Assembly: GCF_012489685.1 (NCBI RefSeq)
Contig: NC_080044.1
Span: forward strand, 32,853,021-32,917,020
Reading direction: 5' to 3'
Origin: Lotus japonicus
Taxonomy: Eukaryota; Streptophyta; Magnoliopsida; Fabales; Fabaceae
DNA length: 64,000 nucleotides
In this document: one piece after another, positions 34,301 to 44,336 of the stretch
How positions within the stretch are numbered: the first letter of the stretch is position 1
How the letters are laid out: the number at the start of each line of letters is the position of its first letter
Made by a program: the position numbers and the translations under genes
The notes under the pieces: generated by a model
What the model was told of the DNA's origin: nothing
The model's database searches: none
What the model saw: the letters and a program-made list of their open reading frames with translations, nothing else

Positions 34301-35657
34301 TGTTGGTAAATCCGCAAGTGCACGAATCCACCCGGTTTTAAATATCGAACCACAGGGATTGTGAGTGAATAGATTCGGTTCAAGCTTTGAGTTTGAAGGT
34401 TTGTTTTATTGAGGCAAACATATGTCGAAGTAGTAATAAGGAAAAAGAAAATATAAATTCAGAAATGAAACAGAAAATGAAAAGAAAGAGTGATTTACTT
34501 TGGGTTCTTGCTCAACTAATCAATTCAAGCACATCATTCTAAGCACATGTTCTCATGAATCTCTCCTTGATGTTATAGCCTAAGCAACTACCTATCGATG
34601 CCTCGCATAGATAATTCTTTCAGACCAAAAGATAAGCCAAATTCCTTGCGTACTTAAACATTTGTTTGAAGCGTAAAGATTATAAAGTTCAGGCCAACAA
34701 ACCCCAACCCTTCCTCTATTCCAAGCAGCAAGTAAAGAAGGGGTAATCCCACAACAAGTCCCTAATCTATAATAAACTTCCGTTCTATTATAGAAAAGCA
34801 TAAAGCTAGCACATGTTCTAACTTGAAACATAAAGCATAGATATGGGATTCAAGGAAAGAAGAAGAACATGTGGGAAAGAACTTAAGATTATAACTCAAA
34901 TACAAAAAGTCTTACAAAGAAATCCAAAGCAAAAAAAGATAGATTAGCCAAGCATGGCTCTTGGCTAAGAACCTGAATTACAAGCTTGGAAGCCCTCTCT
35001 CACTCTCCTAGATGATCCTCTCCTTGTAAACTTATGTAAAAATGGAATAGATATCAAAGATTACAAAAGAAAATGACTAAAATCCTATTTATAGGCAAAA
35101 ATCCCGAGTTTGGGCTGTTCCGGGCGCTCAGGCGCCAATTCAGAGCGCCTGAGCGCCAATTCCATCCTGAAAATGAGCCTCTGGAAGGTAATTGGCGCCT
35201 AGGCGCCAATTCCAGAACCCTGGAAAAAGCAATTGGCGCCTAGGCGCCAATGGAGCACGCCTAGGCGCTCTGACTCGCTGGAGAAAACCTTTTGATCTTC
35301 ATTTTAACTCCTCTTTACTCCTCTTTAAGCCTCTCTTCAATTCTCCAAACCTCTAGACACTCCATCTTCAGCTGTTACAACCTGTAAACTTGATGACAAA
35401 ACTAGGAAAATATCTAGAAATTCAGAGGTTAGTTTTGCACAAAGGCTCCAAAACAAGTGGAAATTGCCTATGACTCTTAAACTCTAATCAAATGCAACTA
35501 AAGCCCTTATAAAACTACAAAATTACTAAACTAATGCAAATGCACAAATAAAAGTAAAAATGCATGAGAATGCATGAAACACTACATGAGACACAAGAAA
35601 AAGACTCAAAACCTACAAGGAAAAACCCTAAAAACATCATATAAACCCGGGTCATCA
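34301..35657 (-). repeat. 5' LTR of the LARD-like element
   Basis: 1357 bp, about 99% like the other LTR outside indels. Confidence 0.88.
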
Positions 35658-35662
35658 GGGGG

Positions 35663-37253
35663 TGTCACCCTTCAATTCAACCATCACCCCAACGGAATCT
35701 TGGAAGCACTGGGTCCTACTCACTTGGAAAAGAGTTGACTCCCATATCCTGTTAAAACGACTCTGAAAAAATCTGCTAGGGGTTGGTGGGATATCAACAG
35801 AAATAACCTTAAATATGCATTGGGTCAGTCTGTGAATTATAGGTTGATCAGCTTTGTCCCATACTAATGCAAGGGCTCCGTTGACGGTGGCTTTGCTGAG
35901 GTATTTTCCCGTGTTAGTGCAGAAAATTTCCCCATCCTTAGAGACATTCTTGTCACATTCCTCTCTCGGCACCAATGCACAGTCATCCCTAGTTTTGTCT
36001 TCTCCTTCTATCAAACTCGCTGGCAACTCCGGCGAGGCGGCCACCATCGAGCTGGAATCTGCATCAGTTGATAGCGATTCTTCATCGGTCTTAGAGGTGA
36101 AGCCGGAGACCTCAGTGCACTCAACGAAGGGGTCTAGAGTCGACGCTTTAATTTATGCTTCAATCGCCACTCGTATGGTCTCCTCTCCCACCTTTGCATC
36201 TACCCAACTCGAAGATATCCATGGCATCACGGAAGAGACAAGGACCCTCGCCACATCTAATCTTTGACACGTTTTTGTCTCCTCATCAAGGCATACAAGT
36301 TCACCGAAGGATCCCACTATCTTGCTAAAGAAGGATTCACTCCAGGCCGCCAGTGGGATATTTCTCAGAAGCATCCACATCAGATGTCTGATTGGTGTTG
36401 AGTGTTCCATCGCTGAGGAGAAGAGTGCAAATTTTTGATGTAAGCTAACACCTCCAATGGCCAAGAAATTTAACATCCTTTCCTTATCAGGGAATTCTAG
36501 AGCGACTTCAAGGGCCCCAAATTTCTTGACTAAGATATCACTGAAAACTTTGGCATCCATATAATCTCGAACCTCCTCTGTTTTTTGAAATTTTCGCAGA
36601 GTGCCAATTACAGTTCTTCTTACTCGCTCGGAATCCTCCTCCCTTGGTTGAAAAATGAGCTCTTCCTTTATCTTTGAATTCCGATCCTTTCTTTTCCAGA
36701 CCTTGTTGATCTTCTTCTCCTTCATTGTGGTGAAGGGAATTGATTTCTCATCGGGGTTTTGAGTCCGCTTCTGCCACTTCGTAGGCAAGTTCCCTGTCTT
36801 CGAGCTGGGGTACATGGACCACTCCACCTTTATTTGCCATCCTCTGAATACACGTCCGTTCATACTTCTTCTGGCTTGCTCAGCTTCTGTTTTAGAGCTG
36901 AAACGGATGAACCCAAATTTGGTTTGTCTAAATCGTTTCAACTTCCGCTGCACCAAGATGCTGACCACTGAATTGTATTCCCGGAACATATCTCTGATAT
37001 GATTATAATCTGTAAATTCTGGCAATCCATCGATAAACAGAGTGTGTCTTTCTATGTGTGATGCTCTGTAAGGACTTGATTTTGCACCAACTCCAACCGA
37101 AGTACCCCTAAAGTCTCCGTCAACAGATAAACTACCTTTCCGACGAGACCAACGCTTCTCCTGTAACCGGTGGCCGTCATCTCTCGACTGTTTGGCCCTC
37201 ACCGTTGAAGCCACCCGACCTAGAGAGAAGCTGGAGCCCTTCTCTCTAGCCAT
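35663..37253 (-). pseudogene. LINE ORF1, N-terminal part with RRM domain
   Basis: The start codon is at 37253. An RNA-recognition motif lies at about residues 70-146 with RNP2 LFIDGL (72-77) and RNP1 KFGFIRFS (112-119). Plant L1-like ORF1 proteins of this kind bind the element's RNA. The frame runs 366 codons to a TAA at 36153, and the same frame then stays open to 35658 (MVAASPELPASL...), so the TAA looks like a single mutation. The LARD-like element cuts the ORF shortly after. Confidence 0.85.
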
Positions 37254-37330
37254 AATTTTTTTTGGTGGTGCTAATTAATTAAAACAACAATTTAGAGTTT
37301 GGAATGGACTGCGGGAAGAGAGATTTTTTT

Positions 37331-37560
37331 GATAAATTGAAAGACAGATTTTATCATACATAGAGGGTAACGGTAAATTATATCATTTTTCGTAAGTGGT
37401 TAGTTGGTTAAATGATATTAGTTTGTGGTTAATTATATGGATAAAGTGGTTAAATTAATTTGATGTTTGAAGAAAAAATAAACTTTTTTTTTCTTTATCA
37501 GAAAACAAGAAAAATACACCCTAATACAAATTTAGTATTTTCTATTGGAACATGACGAAT
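37331..37560. other. Right flank of the LINE
   Basis: AT-rich, no gene. It starts right after the LINE TSD. Confidence 0.4.
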
Positions 37561-38411
37561 TTTCAGAATTCTTAATTTTTTGTCATCTAGTTTCTAAATA
37601 ATTATTTTTGTAACAATACAAATACCATTCTAGGATTCTTAATGTTTTGAAATAAAAAAAAAGTTATTAGTTATAAAATTCCTTAAGACATGATCATTTA
37701 ATTTAGATTTCTAGAATATAATAACTAATATTTATTTAAAAATAAAGGTGGATGTTATAACATTATACTTTATAAGAATGCAAAAAGTACTCATCAAAAT
37801 AAATGGCTAATATGAGATAGTATTCCATAGGTTAATATGACTTACGATTTTTTTTATTTAGTTTTAATTAAATTATTTACACAATAAATCAAAATTTATA
37901 ATATTAATTAAAAAATTAATTAATATTAATCTTTAAAAATTAAAGGTAGGGTTTTTTTGGGTGCAAAAGGTAGGGGTTTAAACATTAAATCTAATATGAA
38001 TGCCAAAATAAATGTTAGACTAATCCTTCCAGCTGCACCAAATTTATAGTTAATATTAGTTACATATCAAATAATTAGGTTTTTCTTAGGGGAAATAATT
38101 AGGTAAATATCAGTAATAGAATTACATAGGACATATTAATATTAATCTAAAAAAACTTATTATCAGTTACGAAATTCCATAAGACATCATAAATCATTTC
38201 AGTCTTATATTATAAATTAATTCATGTTAATACTAATATTAAAAAAAACCAATATGATTTATGGAATTCCTTGATAATTTTTTATTTATTTATATAATAT
38301 ATTAATTAATATTCATATTAATATTCAGCAATTCAAGCTTGTGATTTTACTATTAAATTTGTTATAAATGTCAACTTAAACTTTCTAATAACCTAGTATT
38401 CATCCCTATAT

Positions 38412-40725
38412 TTTGTTTCCATATATATATATATATACATATATATCACGAAGAAATAGAGCTTCTGCTAGGGTTTCGTTGCCTCCAACCCTGCGCCTCC
38501 CCTCCTTGCCTTCACCGGCGGCGGCGCGCCGCTCTGCACCCCTGGCCGGTCTCTTCTCTGCTCGTGTTCTATCCCATTGTTCGAGACCGCCGCTGCTTCT
38601 TTCTCTCTTGGTCGTGCCCTTGTGCTTCTTCTCCCTCACGAGGCTTTCTGGGCGTGAGGGGTTTCTTCAAGTCGGGGTCTGTCTTCTCTGCCTCCGATTG
38701 TCTCCGTGACCACCTCTCTGCCTCTGGTTTCGTGGCCCTGCAACTTCCAGTTCGTGGGTCTCACCAGCTTCCTTCTCGTGGTGTTTCTGGGTCGGCAAAG
38801 ACGTCGACTCGTTTGGTCTTTTCCGCTGGTGCTCTACCTCTTTTTGTCCTCTGACCCTGCTCCTCTTGTCTGTTATGCTGTGAGTGGGGTCTGGTTTTGG
38901 GGAAACCAGCGATTGTGGTGATGGGGACGAGGGTGGAAATGATGAAGAAGATGGTGGGTTTAGGACTGTTGCTGGTTCGGGTCGACTCGGGTCTTCTAAG
39001 GCTCGTGTGGCTCTTTTTGTGGATGGCATCTCTGACTCGATTTCCTATCATCAGATTAGAGATTTGTTCGCTCAATTTGGTTGCTTGATGAACGTTTTCG
39101 TCCAGCGCTCTAAGAGGCCAGGGCGACGTTTTTGCTTTGCATTTGTCCGTTTCTCGTCGTTGAAGGCTGCTACTACGGTGATTAAACGTTTGGATGGGTT
39201 TCGATTGGGTAAAGCATGTCTCTATGTGTCTTTGGCTAAGTCCCCCAATAAGTTTGTGATGGATGTCGATTCCAAAATCTATGCTAATCGACTTGCCTCT
39301 AGGGTTTCGGCTTCTGGTCTTGGTGCTCCCTCTTGGAGGGGTGTTGTTGTGGGTTTAAAGAAGGATTCTCAGGCGACGTTTTGCTCCGTCGGGGATGATG
39401 TGGTGGTTCGTCCTGCTTTTGATAGGGATGTTGTTATCGTTCCGTGGTTGTAAAATATGGAGGGTTTTTCTGTTGCTGGCATTTGCGGCGAGTTGGGGTT
39501 GAGCATCCCAGATGAGGTTCTTTTCCCTGAGGCTTTTGGATCAATTTCGCAAGGTGGTTCGACCTTTGTTGTCGGAGGGAGGGATGATTCTCTTTTCCCG
39601 GAAATTGGTTGTTCCTTTGGAGTGGCAGTAGATGTTGAAGGTGTTGTTGCTTCTTCTTTGGCTGAGGTGCTTGATGACTCGCCTCTTCTAGTTGATGCCC
39701 CTTCGAACGCTTGTAGTGAGTTGGTAGTCGATTCTTCGCAGGACTTGTCGGTGTTTTCTTCTAGTATTAATCGGCTTGGTATTAGAGGTATCATCTTTGA
39801 TGATAACTCGGTGGGTGTTGTTTTGGTAACCCTTGTGCGTAGCCTTGTCTTCAGAGCAGGGAAGGTTGTTATGGCTTTGCCTTTCGACTTGCGGGTTCCT
39901 TTATCTTTTCTGAGATCTTCCCCTGATGTCTTCTTGATGGATTCTTTTCTTGGTCGTTGTCTCCTTGATTTGCTACCTTTTCGATCACTTCTACCGCTAA
40001 CTGAGACGATTGTTGAGGGAGACGACAGGCTTGGCCCGACTCTTCCTAGTGTTGCGGATGATGTACTTGTTTTTCTTCCTCCTAGGCCCGAGTGTTTGGT
40101 GTCGTTTGAAGATGGTGGGGTCGCCCATCATCAGCGCCTTGACTCGGCAGTCGGTGTGGTTGCGCCGTCTTTGGATGCCTCTGTTCCTGTTGTTCTCTCT
40201 CGTAAGAGAGGGCGTCAAAAAAAGGTTAAGAGGGGTCGTAAGCCCTGTCAAATGCCTCCGGCGACTTGTGTGGTTCCGGCTGTGGTTGATGGTGGTGGTC
40301 CTTCCTCGAGTGTGACCTTGCCCTTGGTTCGTCTTGCTCCATTGGTTTCGGGCAGCGCTCCAGGTGGTTCTTACTGGACGCGTGCTACGAAGGCGTGGAT
40401 GGTTGGTAAACTTCTCGGTTGTACTTTTGACGGTGGTGACGAGATGGCTATTCGCGGCCTGGCACTAGAAATGGAGGAGTGATGACCGCCTTGAGTGTTG
40501 TTTCAGCTCTTGGTGTTGCCTTTGATTCTGTTTTAGGTCTTTGGTTTGGCTTTTCTCTTTTGTTTAGACAGGTTATTGTTGTTTATACCTTAGATGGTGG
40601 CTAGGCGATTGTGCATTCTAGGGATGTTTGAGGTTTTGGTTTGTTGTATCCTCATTATCCTATTTGAGCTTAGCCTCTTCCTCTTTATTATATATAATAT
40701 ATATATATTTGGTTTTCCAAAAAAA
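38412..40725 (+). mobile_element. ORF1-only LINE derivative
   Basis: A (TA)-rich stretch and a GC-rich leader are followed by one ORF1-type frame, a G/T-rich 3' UTR (about 240 bp) and an A-run at 40719-40725. No ORF2 sequence lies between ORF1 and the tail. The flanks belong to the AT-rich array. A clear TSD was not found, so the 5' boundary is approximate. Confidence 0.7.
38884..40482 (+). pseudogene. LINE ORF1-like RRM protein with one in-frame stop
   Basis: Two ORFs (38884-39453 and 39457-40482) share one frame, split only by TAA at 39451-39453, giving 532 codon positions in total. An RRM lies at about residues 42-118, with RNP2 LFVDGI (44-49) and RNP1 RFCFAFVRF (82-90). A basic, AT-hook-like stretch (RKRGRQKKVKRGRKP) sits near residue 440, and an acidic end follows (GDEMAIRGLALEMEE). 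The fold order matches plant LINE ORF1. A host RNA-binding retrocopy is the alternative, but the low-complexity middle and the tail fit LINE better. Confidence 0.7.
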
Positions 40726-41620
40726 TAATCCTTTGACCTACACCTAAATTTCTTATTATTAGAGTTTAATTAATATTAGTAACAAATCAAATAAAAATAA
40801 AATCATATACGGAATTCCAAAGGACATTAAAATTATTTTTAATTTATATAAAATTAATATTTAATATTAATCTTGAAAAAATGTGATAAAATTATGGAAC
40901 TCTCTTTAGGACATTGTAAATTATTTCAAATTTATAAATTATCTAAATCAATATTGATATTTTTAGAATTAAATTTTGGGATTTTTACATTAAATATGAT
41001 CTGAATGCGATAGTAAAATTTCTACTAACCGTTGCGCCTCCACTTAGTTTTTTGTTAATTGTGTATTTGATATTACTCACAAATTAAATAAAAGTAAAAT
41101 ATAAGTTACGAAATTCAAAAGAAAAAATAATTTTTCTAAGGAATTATAACATCAATTACGGAATTTCACGAGACATAGAAAATTATTATCAAATTTATAC
41201 AATATATAAGTAAATATTAATATTATTATTTCGCAATTAATTTTGAAATTTTAACATTAAATTTGATATGAATGCCACAATAAACCTTTAACTAACCTTT
41301 TCGCTTACACTTTGATATTTTATTGGTGTTTAGTTAATATTATTTACACACTAATTAAAAAGTTTAATATTAGTTACGGAAATCGATAGGACATGCATGA
41401 TTATATTATTAGGATTATAATTATATAATATAATAAATAATATATTATTATTAATCTTTAAAATTTGAATATCATTTACAAAATTGCATAGGACATAGTA
41501 AATTAATTTGGATTTAAAAAAATTATATAAATATAAAACTATGGATAAGATGTGTATTGTGATTATGATTTTATTAAATGGTTGAATCAAATTATAGTAA
41601 TGAGAATTTTATCATGATTT

Positions 41621-41970
41621 TCTAATTTGCACAAAATTTGTTAATTAATATATTCAATCATTTTTTAGATGCCAAAAAAAATTTGTCACAACAAAAAGAG
41701 TTGTAACCTTCCTGCTCCATGTAGTTAACGAATGGGAAAATTAAATTAAGAAATATAAAACAATTCCAAACATATTTATCCCATTATACTAACTATTGTC
41801 TTCTATTTTTTACTTATATATCGTGAAAGCCAGTAGGTCAACCAAAATGTCAAGTTACATTCTCAATGTAATAATCATTCTATTTTCTATGTGTAACAAA
41901 ATATTTTTATAATCATTACTTACTTAATGTCTTTTATCAGCTCATATATAATATGAGAAAAGGTAATATA
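41621..41970. other. AT-rich stretch, no gene seen
   Basis: No ORF or repeat with ends recognised. Confidence 0.4.
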
Positions 41971-42136
41971 AAGTGTCGGTGTAAATTGTTTTTACACAGA
42001 CGTCTAATTGATTTCCGTCACATCAGAAACTATAATTGTAAGTTAATTAAAATAAATGAGCAATATTATAATTTATCCCACATGACATACAATAATTGGA
42101 TAACATTGTAAAATATCTTTACACTGATAGTACACA
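41971..42136. mobile_element. Small foldback element (MITE-like)
   Basis: The left end (AGTGTCGGTGTAAATTGTTTTTAC) and the inverted right end (TATCAGTGTAAAGATATTTTAC) resemble each other in the GTGTAAA core. It is non-coding. TSD unclear. Confidence 0.4.
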
Positions 42137-42139
42137 TCC

Positions 42140-42940
42140 ATTAAACTCATATAATATTTCATCTTACTAAAATAAAAAATTAAATTTTTATATAAAGGAC
42201 CGAATTAAATAGTTCAACGTTGAAATAAACGTAAAAAATACAAATTAGTATAATTATTATGTCACTACAAAATAAAAACAAACACATACGACCCACTAAA
42301 AAACACTAAAAAATTTAAGTTAACTTTCATGTAAAATTAATTTTAATTTTATTCATAACTTTGTTTTCATAAACCTAATAGGATAAATTACTTTATTAAA
42401 CTTTAGCTTAATAAACATAATACCCCGTGTAACGCACGAGTAACAAAATATGTTTTTTCCTCTATAACAAACTAAATTAAATAGTGCAACATTAAACACA
42501 AAACCCAATAATAAATAAAATAGTTTTTTTTTTTTTGAAAGCGAAATGAATATTATTAATTGATAACTTGAGCCAAAATAGCCCAAGGCCAAAACAAAAT
42601 ACAATCTGAACCAGACAAGTTCCTGGAGACACTTTGTGCATAAAAGTGCACCAAACCCACCACTAACCCGCAGGATAGCATCAAACGTATTCCCGAGAAG
42701 GAGCCTCATTAAAACCTTACTGAGAAAAACCCATTGGAAAAATAGTTGTGCTTCTACAAAATAAAAGCAAACACATTTTGCACGGAAAAAATTTACAAAT
42801 TCGTTTTTCTTATATTCAAAATTAGTTTTGTCCTTTTAACTCAAACTATTTTTAAATAAACATAACACAAATTTAAATTTTTTTTATACTATAAACAAAA
42901 ATTAAAATCCCTCGTGCATCGCACGGTTAAAAGGATTAGT
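42140..42940. repeat. Two tandem AT-rich units, each ending in a CCCGTG-hairpin (Helitron-like?)
   Basis: Unit 1 (about 42140-42450) and unit 2 (about 42451-42940) share AATTAAATAGT-CAAC-TT and CTACAAAATAAAA-CAAACACAT. They close with CCCCGTGTAACGCACGAG (42424-42441) and CCCTCGTGCATCGCACGG (about 42909-42926), short GTGC...GCAC stem-loops near the 3' end. After the second, TTAAAAGGATTAGT resembles a mutated Helitron CTAGT end. The identification is tentative. Confidence 0.35.
42524..42738 (-). mobile_element. Short minus-strand retroposon tail
   Basis: Begins with a 13-bp T-run (a poly(A) tail on the minus strand) and is flanked by AAAATAG on both sides (42517-42523 and 42739-42745). It interrupts unit 2 of the tandem repeat. 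The sense strand has no coding content I can name. Confidence 0.55.
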
Positions 42941-43099
42941 TTTTCCTTAAATAAGATCTCTGAAAACATCACAATGATAAGTTCTAAATAAAATATCAAA
43001 TTTCTGTTTTCCATCTCAGAAGAATTACCTGCATTAAATTTCTCAACAAGCATAAAAAAGTTCTCATCATCAAATGAGTTAAAATATTTAGAGAAGACG

Positions 43100-43490
43100 T
43101 GTATCCTACGATTCGATCGAAATCTTTGGCGAACGACGCGGAGGTGACGAAATGAAAAGAGCTGATGGTTCTACCTATGGAACTGTCAAATCCTTACGGC
43201 GATTGCGGCTCAAATTTAGTATCGTAGGCCTCCTTAGCTTATTGGTTTTTTGGTTTCTTGTTGGCCTTGGGTGGGCTTTTTCGTGGGCTTTTGCAGGTTT
43301 TGCGGGCTTGTTAGGCTTTGTGGTCTGGTTGGGTTTGTTGTAGACTTTGGGGGCGGTTTTTTGGGTCTTCCCGGACGGGTTTTCTTTCTCTAGGTGTGGG
43401 TTTTTGAGTGGGATTCTTTTTTATCCCTTTGAAGAGGTGTATATCTTTGTTCTATCTCCTCCCTTTTATATCAATATATTTTTACTATAA
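43100..43490 (+). mobile_element. Possible LINE 3' tail
   Basis: G/T-rich non-coding sequence ending TTTTTACTATAAAAATAAG, like a plant LINE 3' UTR. The hydrophobic 63-codon ORF at 43152 is a by-product of T/G richness. No TSD found. Confidence 0.35.
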
Positions 43491-43715
43491 AAATAAGAAG
43501 TTTCGTTCATTGCATTTAATGTTAAGTGTTATATTTAATTCAGATAGTTGCAAATCAATTGCAGAATAAAATATATTTATTTTATAATGTCGTTCTATAT
43601 CTTCATCTTGTTTCCTATGAAGACTATTTCCTACAAATTAAGGGGCTTTTGTGAAAAGAATTTTCAACTTGATGAGGATCACAAAACATCTAATAGTTGT
43701 TCACTTGCTTTTAAC

Positions 43716-43808
43716 CAAGGTTATTAAAACCGAACCGGTGATCAAACCGGTGAGGGCACTAGTTCAAGATTCATTGGTTCAACCGTAATTGAACCGTGGT
43801 CCAACCGA
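43716..43808. mobile_element. One end of the hAT family seen at 5.7-7.8 kb
   Basis: Starts CAAGGTTATTAAAACCGAAC, the same terminus as the element at 5702-7807. It continues through its subterminal part (ACCGGTGATCAAACCGGTGA, then GGTTCAACCG) in inverted orientation. Similarity stops near 43808 and no other end follows, so it is a truncated copy. Confidence 0.7.
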
Positions 43809-44106
43809 AATTACAGCTATTTTAAAATAAGTAAAATTTCTGCATCAAATTCTCATATACAAGAGTCACACAGTGAAAAGAAGATAAAAACAAAGAGAGA
43901 ATAATAGACCAGCAAAAAAAAATGACCTAATTCCCTTGACCAGAAAACAACCCAAACTAACAAGCCTAGGCCACTACAATATCCATCCAACGAGAGGCTC
44001 TCTCTTCTACCAATTCTTCTACCAAGGCAAAAAGTTGTATTCGAAAAAGCAAAAAGTTGTATTTGAAAAAGAAAGAAGCTTTCAGAACAAACCAGTGACA
44101 AACCCC

Positions 44107-44137
<31 letters not shown>

Positions 44138-44336
44138 GGTGTGTGTACTGTGCTGTGCAAGAGGAAAACGCAGCAGAACCAGATCAGGGACAACTCACAC
44201 GAGCGGTTTTGGAACTCCATGCCGCCGCGCTCCACTAGCCACTGCGCTCAGCCCCTTGCTGTCGACGACGCCACGCTAAACCTTCAGTTTAAGTTTTTGT
44301 TTACGGTGTGTTTTTTTACAAAACGTTCAGGGTTTC
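43809..44336. other. Unassigned DNA with a (GA)14 microsatellite
   Basis: The microsatellite is at 44107-44134. The GC-richer part at 44140-44280 opens short frames on both strands without a known motif. It ends where the Athila-like LTR begins. Confidence 0.4.

Larger units (their letters stand above)
31322..35657 (-). mobile_element. Non-autonomous Athila-like LTR element (LARD-like)
   Basis: Two LTRs (31322-32698 and 34301-35657) flank a 1.6-kb non-coding centre. The TSD is GGGGG (31317-31321 and 35658-35662). The tRNA-Asp primer site next to the right LTR is on the minus strand, so the element runs right to left. LTR ends in sense are TGATGACCCGGG...ACCAACA. By eye the LTRs differ by about 15 substitutions and three small indels, roughly 1%, so the insertion is young. 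With no gag or pol it must have moved using proteins of another element. Confidence 0.88.
22125..37314 (-). mobile_element. Full-length L1-type LINE carrying two nested LTR elements
   Basis: Flanking direct repeats GAAGAGAGATTTTTTT are at 22116-22131 and 37315-37330. The T-run at 22125-22133 is both the poly(A) tail of the minus-strand element and part of the repeat. ORF1 (RRM protein) starts at 37253, 61 bp inside the 5' end, and ORF2 runs from 30690 to 22504. Subtracting the solo LTR (23343-27376) and the LTR element (31322-35657) with one TSD each leaves about 6.8 kb, a normal full length for plant L1-like LINEs. Both ORFs have stops or frameshifts, so it is inactive. Confidence 0.9.
37560..41620. 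repeat. Degenerate AT-rich tandem array, interrupted by an ORF1-only LINE
   Basis: Two phrases recur in the same order. One is TTACGGAATTCCATAGGACAT and variants (near 37665, 38104, 38165, 38250, 40805, 41105, 41155, 41370, 41467). The other is ACATTAAATTTGATATGAAT and variants (near 37982, 38351, 40988, 41253). The spacing of the second phrase is about 265-370 bp once the 2.3-kb insert is removed. Divergence is high, so it would be an old satellite-like array. The ends are not sharp. Confidence 0.5.

Noticed and set aside
38418..38450. (TA)n run as a TATA promoter of the RRM ORF
   Set aside because: A dinucleotide run of this kind is common in this AT-rich array and does not discriminate a promoter.
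43152..43343. 63-codon hydrophobic ORF resembling a membrane peptide
   Set aside because: It comes from a T/G-rich LINE-tail-like stretch and lacks any conserved motif.
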